The translations under genes and the position numbers were made by a program. This document shows, piece after piece, positions 55,336 to 64,000 of a DNA stretch of 64,000 nt. This DNA comes from Ryuthela nishihirai. Taxonomy: Eukaryota > Arthropoda > Arachnida > Araneae > Heptathelidae. The notes under the pieces were generated by a model, which searched no databases, was not told where the DNA came from, and saw only the letters and a list, made by a program, of their open reading frames with translations. Where the stretch lies: NCBI GenBank assembly GCA_038380435.1, contig JAWZYU010000019.1, forward strand, positions 29,847,801 to 29,911,800. Direction: 5' to 3'. Every line of letters starts with the position of its first letter. Position 1 is the first letter of the stretch.

Positions 55336-55421
55336 GTCAACTGGGATTCCCGAACCGCTTCAGTGACTTTTGCATGATGTTCAGCTATCGATGTTCCATC
55401 TGTCTCTATGATACATTCTCC
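55336..55421 (-). CDS. candidate internal host exon (unknown protein)
   Basis: On the minus strand TTTATTTGTCTTTCAAAG is a good polypyrimidine tract and acceptor. The 86 bases that follow read GECIIETDGTSIAEHHAKVT then EAVRESQL plus two bases, before a GT (GTTTGT) that could be a donor. The peptide is compositionally balanced, unlike the F/K/I/N-rich chance frames around it, and no repeat overlaps it. I do not recognise the protein. If real, the host gene runs on the minus strand and much of this window is intron. The other two exon candidates are on the + strand, so they would belong to other genes. Confidence 0.42.
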
Positions 55422-56082
55422 CTTTGAAAGACAAACAAATAAAATAGTAGATTACTATATGATTTTAGCATTGATTAGCAATACAAAAAAATTATTTGAA
55501 TAGAATTAATAATGCTGAAACAAACCAGGAAAACAAGAATTGGTTTTCCACCATAATAAGATAAATAAAGATATCTCTCAAATAAATTGGAATTTAGAAA
55601 ATTATGGAGGCTATTCAATTAAGAATTAAATATATATAAAGTATTTAAAGATATTTATCTTGGAATTTTAGAAAAAAAATAAAGTGTATACATGAGGAAG
55701 GTGGGAAAAGTAAAAAGAAATTATAATAAAAACTGGATAACACCGAACTTGATAGATTTCATTGAAAAAAGAGATAAAGCTTGGATAAAATTTAAAAACA
55801 ATGTTAAAAGTAACGTTTATAAGAAAAGCTATAAAAAGTTCCGAAATACAGTAAATATTCAGATTAAGAATCAGAAACAAATTTTTTGTATAAATAAACT
55901 TATAATGAGAAAAAGTGATGTGAAGGCAACCTGTCAATTAAAATATTGAAATGTTAGAAGGAAAAGTGAAGGAGCCAGCTGACGACCTAATAATTCATAA
56001 TATGTCCAAAAAGAAATTATCTGTGGAAAAAATAGCAAACAATTACAATAACATTTATAATACACTAATTCTACAGATAAGA

Positions 56083-56467
56083 TCGGGGCGGAGGTGGCTC
56101 AGTCGGTAGCGCGCCAGGCTCGTAATCTGTAGTTCCCAGGTTCGAGTCCCAGCTGGGTCAGCGTTGATATTTATTTCCGCAAAATTCCCCACCCTGCCCA
56201 CGGTCAGTAGGGGACACCGATGGGCTTGGAAAGGCCGCCGTCCGTCGGATGGGACGTTAAGCCGTGGCCCCGTGTGCGGGAGAGCCATACCCTGTGCACG
56301 TTAAAGAACACGCTGGATGGCCTTGACGGGAGGCTACCATCTGTCTCCTAACAGCTGTTCCAGTGGGTCCCCTCCTCCAACCTTCTCTGAGCCTTCGGGG
56401 TCCTTGTGACCTGGTCATTTAGTCCATGGTGTGCAAAAAAGTGCCGCTCAGAGGTAAAACAACCCAA
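56083..56467 (+). mobile_element. full-length tRNA-SINE with 12-bp target duplication (best copy)
   Basis: The clearest copy: 385 bp from CGGGGCGGAGGTGGCTCAGT to the tail GAGGTAAAACAACCCAA. It is flanked by perfect CTACAGATAAGA at 56071-56082 and 56468-56479. Structure: tRNA-like head (about 75 bp), a central conserved body with GGATGGGACGTTAAGCC and GTGCACGTTAAAGAACACGC, then a 3' part ending AACAACCCAA instead of poly(A). The paired GACGTTAA/CACGTTAAAGAA motifs recall central domains reported in other invertebrate SINEs. It interrupts the LINE at 55684-58125, so it is younger. Confidence 0.96.
56095..56149 (+). promoter_or_regulatory. internal polymerase III promoter of the SINE (A and B boxes)
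   Basis: TGGCTCAGTCGG (56095-56106) fits the A-box consensus TRGYNNARYNGG and GGTTCGAGTCC (56139-56149) fits the B-box GGTTCGANTCC, 32 bp apart, slightly closer than in many tRNA genes. The region between resembles the anticodon arm of an elongator tRNA-Met but with CGT at the anticodon position. Transcription is inferred, not shown. Confidence 0.8.
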
Positions 56468-58352
56468 CTACAGATAAGAGAGACAACTAACCAAAACGAT
56501 GTAAATTATGTTCCAACCAAGAGACAAAGAATCTTGGCTCTGTTTATATATCCGAAATTACTGAAAATCAAACTGAGGAAATGATTACTGCATTAGACAC
56601 AAATAAATAACTTGGTTATGATAATGTATGCATTAAACATATAAATTTTAATAAAGAAATACTACTAAATATTATATCAAATATTATAAATCAGAATATA
56701 TTTGCTGGGAACATATCTAATGAACTCGCAATAGGTATTCTAAGCCTATTTTTAAAGCAGGTATTAAGGCGGACCTTACTAACTATAGATCAATAATTAT
56801 TCTACGTACATTTTCAAAAATAATGAAAAAATATATTTAAAATACTGCACACATTTTTTACTTAAGCACAACATAATTAATGAAAATTAATTTGGCTTTC
56901 GAAAACGAAGAAAGCCTTCGTTACCATAGATCAGCATTTTATTAAATAAATTGGAAAATTGCGGTATTCATGCTATAATGTTAGATTGGTTTCAGAATTA
57001 TTTTTCAGACAGATACACAATTTAAAAAATAAAACGCTGTTGCAGCAGAAAAGTAATTACGTCATATGGAATTCCCCAAGGTTCAATTATAGGTCCTTTA
57101 TTTTCCTGACATACATAAATGATTTGTTCAATGTAAAATTAAAAAGGGCTATTTCTCTATATGCTGACGACATTGTTTTAATAAACAATTACAAACATTT
57201 AAATGATATCATTTCAGAGATAAAACAGATTACAATAATATAATTAATTAGCTAAATCATAATAAAATCTACTTAAATGATAAAAAAGCGAAATGGATGA
57301 TTATACACTCACCAGGATTTAATACCTATTGAAACCTCTTTAACCAAACCCATAAAATAAATTGCAAAAAAAAATGCTTCTAATTGTGAATTAGTTTGTA
57401 GTTGTCGACGTGTTGAGAAAGAAAATCAATACAATATCTAGGAATTGTTTTCGATGAATATTTTAAGTGGAATGCTCATGTATAACCCATATATGTGAAA
57501 GCTTCATAATTTCGGCGATAAAAATTCAAAAATTAAAATATGTGCTAAATACGAACCTGTGTATTATTTCATAAAGCAATATGCGAATCGATTTTAAATT
57601 ATGGAATAATTGTGCATGGAACAACAAACGTTACTAATATAAATAAAATAGAATAACTGCAATAGATAATAGCTAAAAATATTATTCCTTTTCATTTGCG
57701 AAAAAACAACAGCATATATTTTTAAACCCATTATCCTACAGTAATTTATATAAATATAACTTAATATTTAAACCTTTATTGGTAAAACTCGCGAAATAGA
57801 AATTCAATACAATAAAAATTCATGACTTTAAAACCATGGGTATTACAAAATACTTACTGTTTGAAATAATTCCGAAAAACGTACCCCCGAATATCAAGTA
57901 CCACTTATATTTAATGCTATACCAAAGAAGAAGTTTTGGGAATTTCAAATTATCTGAATATTATGTGTTGTGTTTTGTGAATTTATTTGATGTATACTAT
58001 TTTTGTGACTGAATGACCTATTTTTAATTTAATTTATTCATTTTCCTGCAGATAAAACTATTTCGCTTTGCAGGTCAAATGGTAATTGTACTGTATTCTT
58101 TACTTTTATGAATAAAAATCTATATTCTTAAAAAAAACATATCACCGTTGAGTGAAGTTAGAAGTCCAAACATCCATTTAACGGTAGTTTGAAGTAAATA
58201 TATTGATAATATTAAGTTATGCTCCAATTGAATTGCATTTTTTCTGTTGAATGTCCGCCAGTTTAAAGTATTCATACTGCCGATTCTAGTGTTAAAGGCA
58301 TATAGATATTTAGTCTTTGCTTAAATATGTATATGTCTTTAACGCTAGGAGG

Positions 58353-58880
58353 CTTGACTGAATGACCTATGTTTAATTTAATTAGAGCCAGAAGGAAAAT
58401 AAACAAACTAAATTAAACATAGGTCATTCAGCCACGAAAATGATATATATCAAATAAATTCACAAAATACAACACATAATATTTAGCTATCGGTTTTCAG
58501 TCTACTAAAGGAATCTATATTAGTATTTCTTTTGGTATAGCATTAAAATAATTGGTACTTGATATTCGGAGGTACGTTTTTTGGAATTATTTCGAAAAGT
58601 AAGCATTTTGTAATACCCATGGTTTCGAGGTCTTGAATTTTTAGACATGTAGAGTTCACATTGTCAAAGAAATTCCACGTGCTCTATCTTTATTGGATAT
58701 GGTGCTATTGAAGGAGCTGTGTATAAGCCACATTTCTTTACTGATAAATGCTAACTGTTCAAAGCCAAACTTTTGTCATGAACGTTAACGTTTAGAAATG
58801 ACGCTACTGTTCTTACACATTCATGCTTCTGTAATTCTTATATAACAAATATTGTCAAAATTAAACATTTAAATATATTT
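58353..58880 (-). pseudogene. inverted LINE 3' fragment
   Basis: From about 58415 onward, read in reverse, the sequence matches 57830-58045 of the preceding LINE: ACCTATGTTTAATTTA, CAAATAAATTCACAAAATAC, TTGGTATAGCATTAAA, CATGGTTTCGAGGTCTTGAA. The two start with complementary CTGAATGACCTATGTTTAAT segments (58355 and 58423), forming a hairpin of about 23 bp arms. Confidence 0.75.
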
Positions 58881-59194
58881 TTACAGATTTTTAGTTGTAT
58901 TTGATTAACAACCGAACATGAATTCGTAATAAATAAACATAATGTAAATGACTGATTTAATAACTAAGGCATTAAGTTTACATAAATCATAAACAAATTT
59001 CAGTACCAGTTACACTAAATACCAATATGCTATTCATCTCTACTAAACGATCCTGACGATCATAGTTATTAAACTAACTGATAAACCAATAGCATTTGAA
59101 AACTGATTCACAAATCAATGGTGAAACGTTTATCACATGCCTTACCACTAATTATACATCAGATCTGTAATAAAGGACGTTCTCTGCACTAATA
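58881..59194. other. unassigned
   Basis: A+T-rich; possibly more of the inverted LINE, but similarity could not be followed by eye. Confidence 0.35.
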
Positions 59195-59196
59195 TA

Positions 59197-60454
59197 CACC
59201 GAAGAGCCAAAACATTATGACCACCTGCCTAATATGATATCAGTCCTCCATGTGCCACCAAAACAGCTCTTACCTGGCGAGCATGGACGCTACAAGATTT
59301 CTAAAGGTGTCTTGTAGTATCCGGTACCAACAAGTTATCAGCAGATCCTTTAACTCTTGTAAGTTACGCGGTTGAGCCGCCGTAGATCGGATATGCTGTT
59401 CCAACACAAACCACATATGCTGGATTGGATTGATGTCTGGGGAATTTGGAGGCCAAGGCAATACCTCGAAGTCTTCCTCATGTTACGTGAACTATTCTCG
59501 AATAATCCAGGCAGTGTTGCATGGCACATTATCGTGTTGAAAGAAGTCTAGTGCTTTCTTTCTTCTAGAGGGGAATACTATTGCCATGACAGGGCGTACC
59601 TGGTCTGCAATGATGTTTAGGTAGGTGGTACACGTCATAGTTTCTTGCACATGAATAACTGGACCTAGGATTTCCCAGTAGAACATTGCCCAAAACATTA
59701 CACTTCCTCCAACGGCTTGTTTCTGTCCCACGGTGCATCCTGGTGCCAACACTTTCCCAGATAAATGACGCATGCGTACCTGGTCATCCACGTGATGCAA
59801 CAGGAAACGAGATTCATCGGATCAGACGACCTTCTTCCAAACATTAAAGGTCCAGTTTTGATGCTCGCATGCCCACTGGTACTGAAAATTGTAGGTGCTT
59901 TCAGCGGGTGACCCGAGGTCAGCAGGGGCACTCGGAGCAGCCTGCGGCTATGCAGCCCCATTTTCAGCATGATTCGATGTACTGTGTGTTGTGACGCATT
60001 ATTCCCGTCACTAGCATTCAATTATGGGCGAGTTGTCTCACAGTATCCTTTCTGTTGGCTCATATCATACAGGATAGCCTTCGCTCACCTCTAGCATCGA
60101 TGAGCCGTGGTCAGCCCACACCTTGCCGGCGGTTCGTGGTTTTCCCCTCCTCGGACCATTTTTTGAAGGTACTAACCACGGCTGACCGTGAACACCCATA
60201 AGCCTTGCTATCTGAAATGCTCTGACTCAGTGGTCTGGCCATTAAAATTTGGCCTTGGTCAAACTCACTCAAGTCAAACTCAACTTAAGTCCTCTGCCTT
60301 TTCCATCTGAAGAACAAGAATTACACTGATCAACAGAGCTCAGTATCAGGTGTTATTTATACCGTTTCATGACCTTTACACGTGCCATCATTTACCTGCA
60401 GTTGCTTTGATTTGCATAAAGATGCGCTGGTCATAATATTTTGGCTCTTCGGTG
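59197..60454 (-). pseudogene. Tc1-like transposon (family A), nearly complete, inactive
   Basis: CACCGAAGAGCCAAAACATT at the left is the inverse of the right end, with TA on both sides. The minus strand, through several frames, encodes an N-terminal DNA-binding region near 60200-60290, a middle with SQHTVHRIMLKMGLHSRRLL (59960-60010), HHVDDQVRMRHLSGK after the first catalytic site, DFFQHDNVPCNTAW with the second D, and NSPDINPIQHMWFVLEQHIR. The third catalytic position, E in NPIEHLW of the other copies, is Q here. With that change and the frameshifts it cannot be active. Two partial relatives lie at 16304 and 23362. Confidence 0.9.
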
Positions 60455-60456
60455 TA

Positions 60457-61139
60457 AATGTACAGTTAATTTTATTAACAAATGAACTTCTTTACCACCA
60501 TAAATCGACGTTTCTTTTATTGCTTCCGCGTGCATACTAAGGAAAAGAAAGGGAAAAATCCTTTTCTTTTTACACTAATTTCAACTTTTTCTACTGTATA
60601 GAAAATTGCTTTAAAAATCAATCGTGTTCCAATACATTTATGGTATATTTTATACTATGTGTGATATCTCGTCTATTTTGTAGTAAGCGATCATGATTTC
60701 ATTATTACACATTCATAGTCCGCTTCAATGTTTTATATAGCGTTTTCTGTTGCACTGTATTATTTTACGACTACGCCACATAATTTACTATTAGTGTTAT
60801 TATGATAATATTTTAAATGACCAGCTTCAAAGCGCTTCAGAGTTTCTAACAGGTTTTAAGTATAATATAATCGCTATAGTTAATAAAGAGATGGAAACCT
60901 CTTATGAAAAACAATATTATTTTTAAATGCTCGCAGGATATGGTGTTTTGGTATACGGAGATACGACGTAATACTCTATGGAATAGATAGCAGCTCTATG
61001 GAATGGATAGCTTCAGATCCCTAAGATTTATCTTTTTTTCAACTGGAGAATTACTGCACAAACTTAATTTGAATACTGTTGGGATTACAACCTAAAACAT
61101 TCAGGATGAGAGGTTGAAGGAATAGGCTCTCATTGTGGG
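60457..61139. other. unassigned A+T-rich sequence
   Basis: Only a small direct duplication was noted: CTCTATGGAATAGATAGCAG and CTCTATGGAATGGATAGC near 60977-61010. Confidence 0.45.
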
Positions 61140-62660
61140 TTAGTTATAAAGAGAGGAATAACAATTGAGGGAAGCACAAATAGATGAGCATCTCTGGCAT
61201 GAGAAGTCAGAGAGAAGAGAACATTTTGGAAGAGAACCAGAAGAGCAGTTGGAATAAACACAAACAGAAGATTATCGCTTGCAGGGAAAGTCACAAAGAA
61301 CATAATCACTTCAAAGAAAAATAGAAGAGCAACAGTTATAGAAAATCAAAACAGAAGAGAATCATTTGTAGGAGAAGTCTTGGAGAAGAAATTACTTGAA
61401 GGAGAAATAGAAGAATAGTAGTTGTAGAAAACATAAGCAGAAGCTTTGGGTTGGGTTGTTTTACCTCTGAGCGGCACTTTTTTGCACACCATGGGCTAAA
61501 TGGCCAGGTCACATGGACCCCGAAGGCTCAGAGAAGGTTGGGAGAGGGGACCCACTGGAACAGCTGTTGGGAGACAGATGGTAGCCTCCCGTCAAGGCCA
61601 TCCAGCGTGTTCTTTAACGTGCACAGGGTATGGCTCTCCCACACACGGGGCCACGGCTTAACGTCCCATCCGACGGACGGCGGCCTTTCCTAGCCCATCG
61701 TTGTCCCCTACTGACCGTGGGCAGGGCGGGGAATTTTGCGGAGATAAATCTCGACGCTGACCCAGCTGGGACTCGAACCTGGGAACTGCAGATTATGAGC
61801 CTGGCGCGCTACCGACTGAGCCACCCCCGCCCCCATAAGCAGAAGCGTATCACTTTCAGCAGAAGTCACAGAATATAGAACCGCTTGAAAGGTTGGAGGA
61901 AATTAAAACAGAAGAACATCATTTGCAGGAGATCTCACAGAGAAGAGAACCATTTGAAAGAGAAAGAGAAGAACAACTGTTTGAGAAAAGCACAAACCGA
62001 AGAGTATCACTTTGCAAGAGAACTCACAAAGAATAGAGAAGTGTTGGAACTCACAAAGGACAATTACATGCAGGAAAAGCAAAGGAGAAACCCAACTGGA
62101 AGCTAAATAGAAGAATAAGAATTAGAAGAAATGCACACTAATAGGCATCACTTGAAGGATAAGCCACTGAGAAGAGAATTACTTACAGCAGAAAAGCATC
62201 ATTTAACAAAATTAGAAGAAAACCATTTGGATGAGAAATAAAAAAATAATAATTTTAGGAAATATGAATAGAAGAGATTATTTGAAGGAGAAGAACCCGA
62301 GAACCATTTGGAAGAGAAACAGGGGAGAAAAGATTGAGAAAACACAAGCAGATGAGTATCACTTATAAGAGGAATCTCAGAGATGAAACGCTTTGAATAG
62401 AAATAGAAGAGCATCATTCAAAGAAATTTAGAAGAGAACAACTTAGAAGAGAAATAGGAGAGCATCATTTATAAACGTTTTAAAAAAATCACTTAGAGGA
62501 TAAGTGTAGAGAAAGAACATCAATTAGAGGAAAAGTAAGTTAAAGAAAAAACATTAGTTATAGCAATAAAAGAGAAAAACAATAGTTGGAGAAGCTAAAG
62601 AAAAGAGCACTTGTAAGAGAAGTCAAAAAGAAGATTATCAGTTAGACTTAAAGGGCATAC
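61140..62660. repeat. purine-rich degenerate tandem repeat, ~88-bp period
   Basis: Units contain GAAGAGTATCACTTGCAGGA, GTCACAGAGAAGAGAACC, ATTTGGAAGAGAAATAGAAG and ACACAAGCAGA in order. Marker positions after removing the SINE (61265, 61354, about 61440, about 61510, about 61600) give periods of 70-90 bp. Nearly all purine on the + strand. Short lysine/glutamate-rich frames are repeat translations. A SINE interrupts it at 61445-61833. Diverged units reappear at 63760-63925. Confidence 0.8.
61445..61833 (-). mobile_element. full-length tRNA-SINE with 13-bp target duplication
   Basis: Complete copy in reverse: tail (GGGTTGGGTTGTTTTACCTC), body and head ending ACCGACTGAGCCACCCCCGC. It is flanked by perfect CATAAGCAGAAGC (61432-61444 and 61834-61846). 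Very close to the copy at 56083-56467, so both are young. It lies within a unit of the purine-rich repeat. Confidence 0.96.
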
Positions 62661-63759
62661 ATTGGAATGAATCATATTACCTAGACTCGTATTCAAAATA
62701 TAGCAGCAGCTATTGAAGCCAGGCAATTACTATATTTTCCTTCCTTGTTTCATGGCATCAATAACAATTTAATCGAATACGATTTTCCTGTTCTCTCTTA
62801 AATCTAACCCTCGGAGTTATTTAGCGCATAAATTAATTATTATTTAAAACGCCTTTAACCATATAATTTCCAAATTAGCTAATGAAACCAATATTTTTAA
62901 ACTAAACAAATACTTGACTCGATAACAATTCAAAAAAAAAAATTCCAAACACAAAGCACAAAAACAGTCTTTCAAAACTATGTAATAAATACAATCTTCA
63001 GAAAAATCGTGAATATTATCTTTATGGTTTCGCTTCGTAATGGAAGTAGCGTCATAAAAGGAGTTAAATTGTCTGAAGCTTCCTCTTTAACCCTGATACA
63101 CGGATAAAGATCCTTCTCAAGACACTACATCCGAGAATACATTTTATTTTCACGACGACAAGTTTCGCTATTAATGCAATATTTTACAGACTTTGTTATC
63201 CTATCAGTGGTTTGCTGTTCCAAGTATCAGTGAGATGGCAAGTCAAGATGTTGAAAGTGATGGCAACGTTAGTCACGCACTCACTCTGACTTAATGGCGG
63301 CTGTAACGGACCCGAACCACTGTCCGATATAGCTTCCGAACGAAGAAGGGGAAGATTAATGGAGAAAGTGGGGAACATCTATTATCTTTAAGTTGCAGGA
63401 AACGTCATCTCTAACATGCGTACTCCATTCTGTGTGTCAGGAGTTATGCATCTGTTTGTGACAACAAGAAGAGAATGATCGCCGTATTTTAAATGAATTG
63501 CAAGGCAGCATCGTGGACACTTCATGAATGAGTAAGAGGTAAAAGGAACTTTGACTTCACCTATGGGAATGTCGCAATTCTTCTCACGTTTCGATACTTG
63601 AAGAAATGCAATTGTTCTGAGATCTCTCTGAGGTAGAAGTAATGTATTTTGAAATACGAGTATGTTTTCAGGGTTAGGTTGCTTTTTGTTTTCAGTCCTT
63701 TGGATTTCTTTTAAAAAAACTAAACATTTGGTAAGTAATAGTTAGTTGTAATTCTGAAT
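62661..63759. other. unassigned
   Basis: A less A+T-rich patch at 63190-63440 contains a short ATG frame (63236, 19 codons) but no recognised gene. Nothing else seen. Confidence 0.45.
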
Positions 63760-63925
63760 CGGAAGAAAACCATTTCAAAGAAAAATAAAAGACCCTCAGT
63801 TTTAGAAGTCACAGAGAACGACCTGGAAGAGAAATAGAATGGTATCATTTGGAAAAGTTTAAAAGAGTATCATTTGGAGGAGAAGTAAAAAGAGAAGAGC
63901 AGCAATTAGAAGAGAGTAGATAGTG
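63760..63925. repeat. further units of the purine-rich repeat
   Basis: GAAGAAAACCATTTCAAAGA, GAAGTCACAGAGAACGACC and AAGAGTATCATTTGGAGGAG match the array ending at 62660, with about 1.1 kb of other sequence between. Confidence 0.75.
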
Positions 63926-64000
63926 TTTACCATCAGGGCAGGATCTATCAGGGAGGGGGGGGGGGCAAGACGTCAGTACCCCGTCCTTCACTTTGAGAAT

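Larger units (their letters stand above)
55684..58125 (+). pseudogene. decayed CR1/Jockey-type LINE with nested SINE
   Basis: The first block (55692-55949) reads NWITPNLIDFIEKRDKAWIK and KKFRNTVNIQIKNQK, the endonuclease-transcriptase linker also seen at 41190-41340 in the longer LINE. After the SINE come scattered reverse transcriptase remnants: IFKAGIK, LTNYRSIIIL, and SLYADDIVLINNYKH with the catalytic motif near 57160. A YLGIVFDEYFKWNAHV block lies near 57438-57485. The 3' part ends near an AATAAAAATC at 58112. Frame changes and stops are frequent. The 3' 250 bp reappear inverted at 58400-58880. Confidence 0.75.

Noticed and set aside
61885..62106. Lysine/glutamate-rich frame as a coiled-coil gene
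   Set aside because: It is a translation of the purine-rich tandem repeat.

Overview
This is a gene-poor, AT-rich stretch of nuclear DNA from an animal. It has Tc1/mariner, hAT-like and pogo-like DNA transposons, CR1/Jockey-type and RTE-like LINEs, a tRNA-derived SINE with a long conserved body, and several satellites. That mixture points to an arthropod, and a chelicerate such as a spider is my best guess. The guess rests on repeat content alone; no diagnostic host gene is present. I found no intact long host reading frame, no bacterial-type operon, no CRISPR array and no functional RNA gene.

Layout. 0.9-6.1 kb: a foldback MITE, a 20-bp minisatellite, SINE copies in both orientations, a hAT-type MITE with a perfect 8-bp target duplication, and a palindromic TA-flanked MITE. 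8.3-10.1 kb: a micro-MITE, a small minisatellite, and a LINE RNase H fragment that runs directly into a dead mariner. 12.8-19.6 kb: a pogo-like element holding a SINE, a mariner N-terminal relic, and two Tc1-type relics. 20.7-21.1 kb: an A+T-rich tandem repeat. 23.4-28.5 kb: a Tc1 3' half, a non-autonomous Tc1-like element, about 20 tandem copies of a ~115-bp tRNA-like monomer, a ~240-bp tandem repeat and broken SINEs. 29-33 kb: a second hAT-type MITE, a mariner-superfamily relic, and a Tc1 element with a palindromic MITE inside it. 37-43.6 kb: an RTE-like LINE tail, then a nearly full-length but frameshifted CR1/Jockey-type LINE. 43.7-49.3 kb: minisatellites, including one with an exact 128-bp higher-order period, and a Tc1-like element interrupted by a SINE. 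50.4-52.2 kb: two adjacent hAT-like elements, the first split by a Tc1. 55.3-60.5 kb: a candidate host exon, a decayed LINE carrying a complete SINE with a 12-bp target duplication, an inverted LINE fragment and a nearly complete Tc1. 61.1-63.9 kb: a purine-rich ~88-bp tandem repeat with another complete SINE inside.

None of the transposon genes looks able to make a working protein. All carry stops, frameshifts, deletions or altered catalytic residues. The nesting gives a relative history: SINE insertions lie inside LINE, pogo-like, Tc1-like and satellite DNA, so the SINE was active late.

The least ordinary object is the tandem tRNA-like array at 24.5-26.7 kb. Each monomer keeps recognisable RNA polymerase III A- and B-box sequence related to the head of the dispersed SINE. 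Its spacer resembles the right end of the neighbouring Tc1-like element. Three short segments (28617-28749 +, 35749-35905 +, 55336-55421 -) have exon-like reading frames beside plausible splice sites and are the only candidates for host coding sequence.
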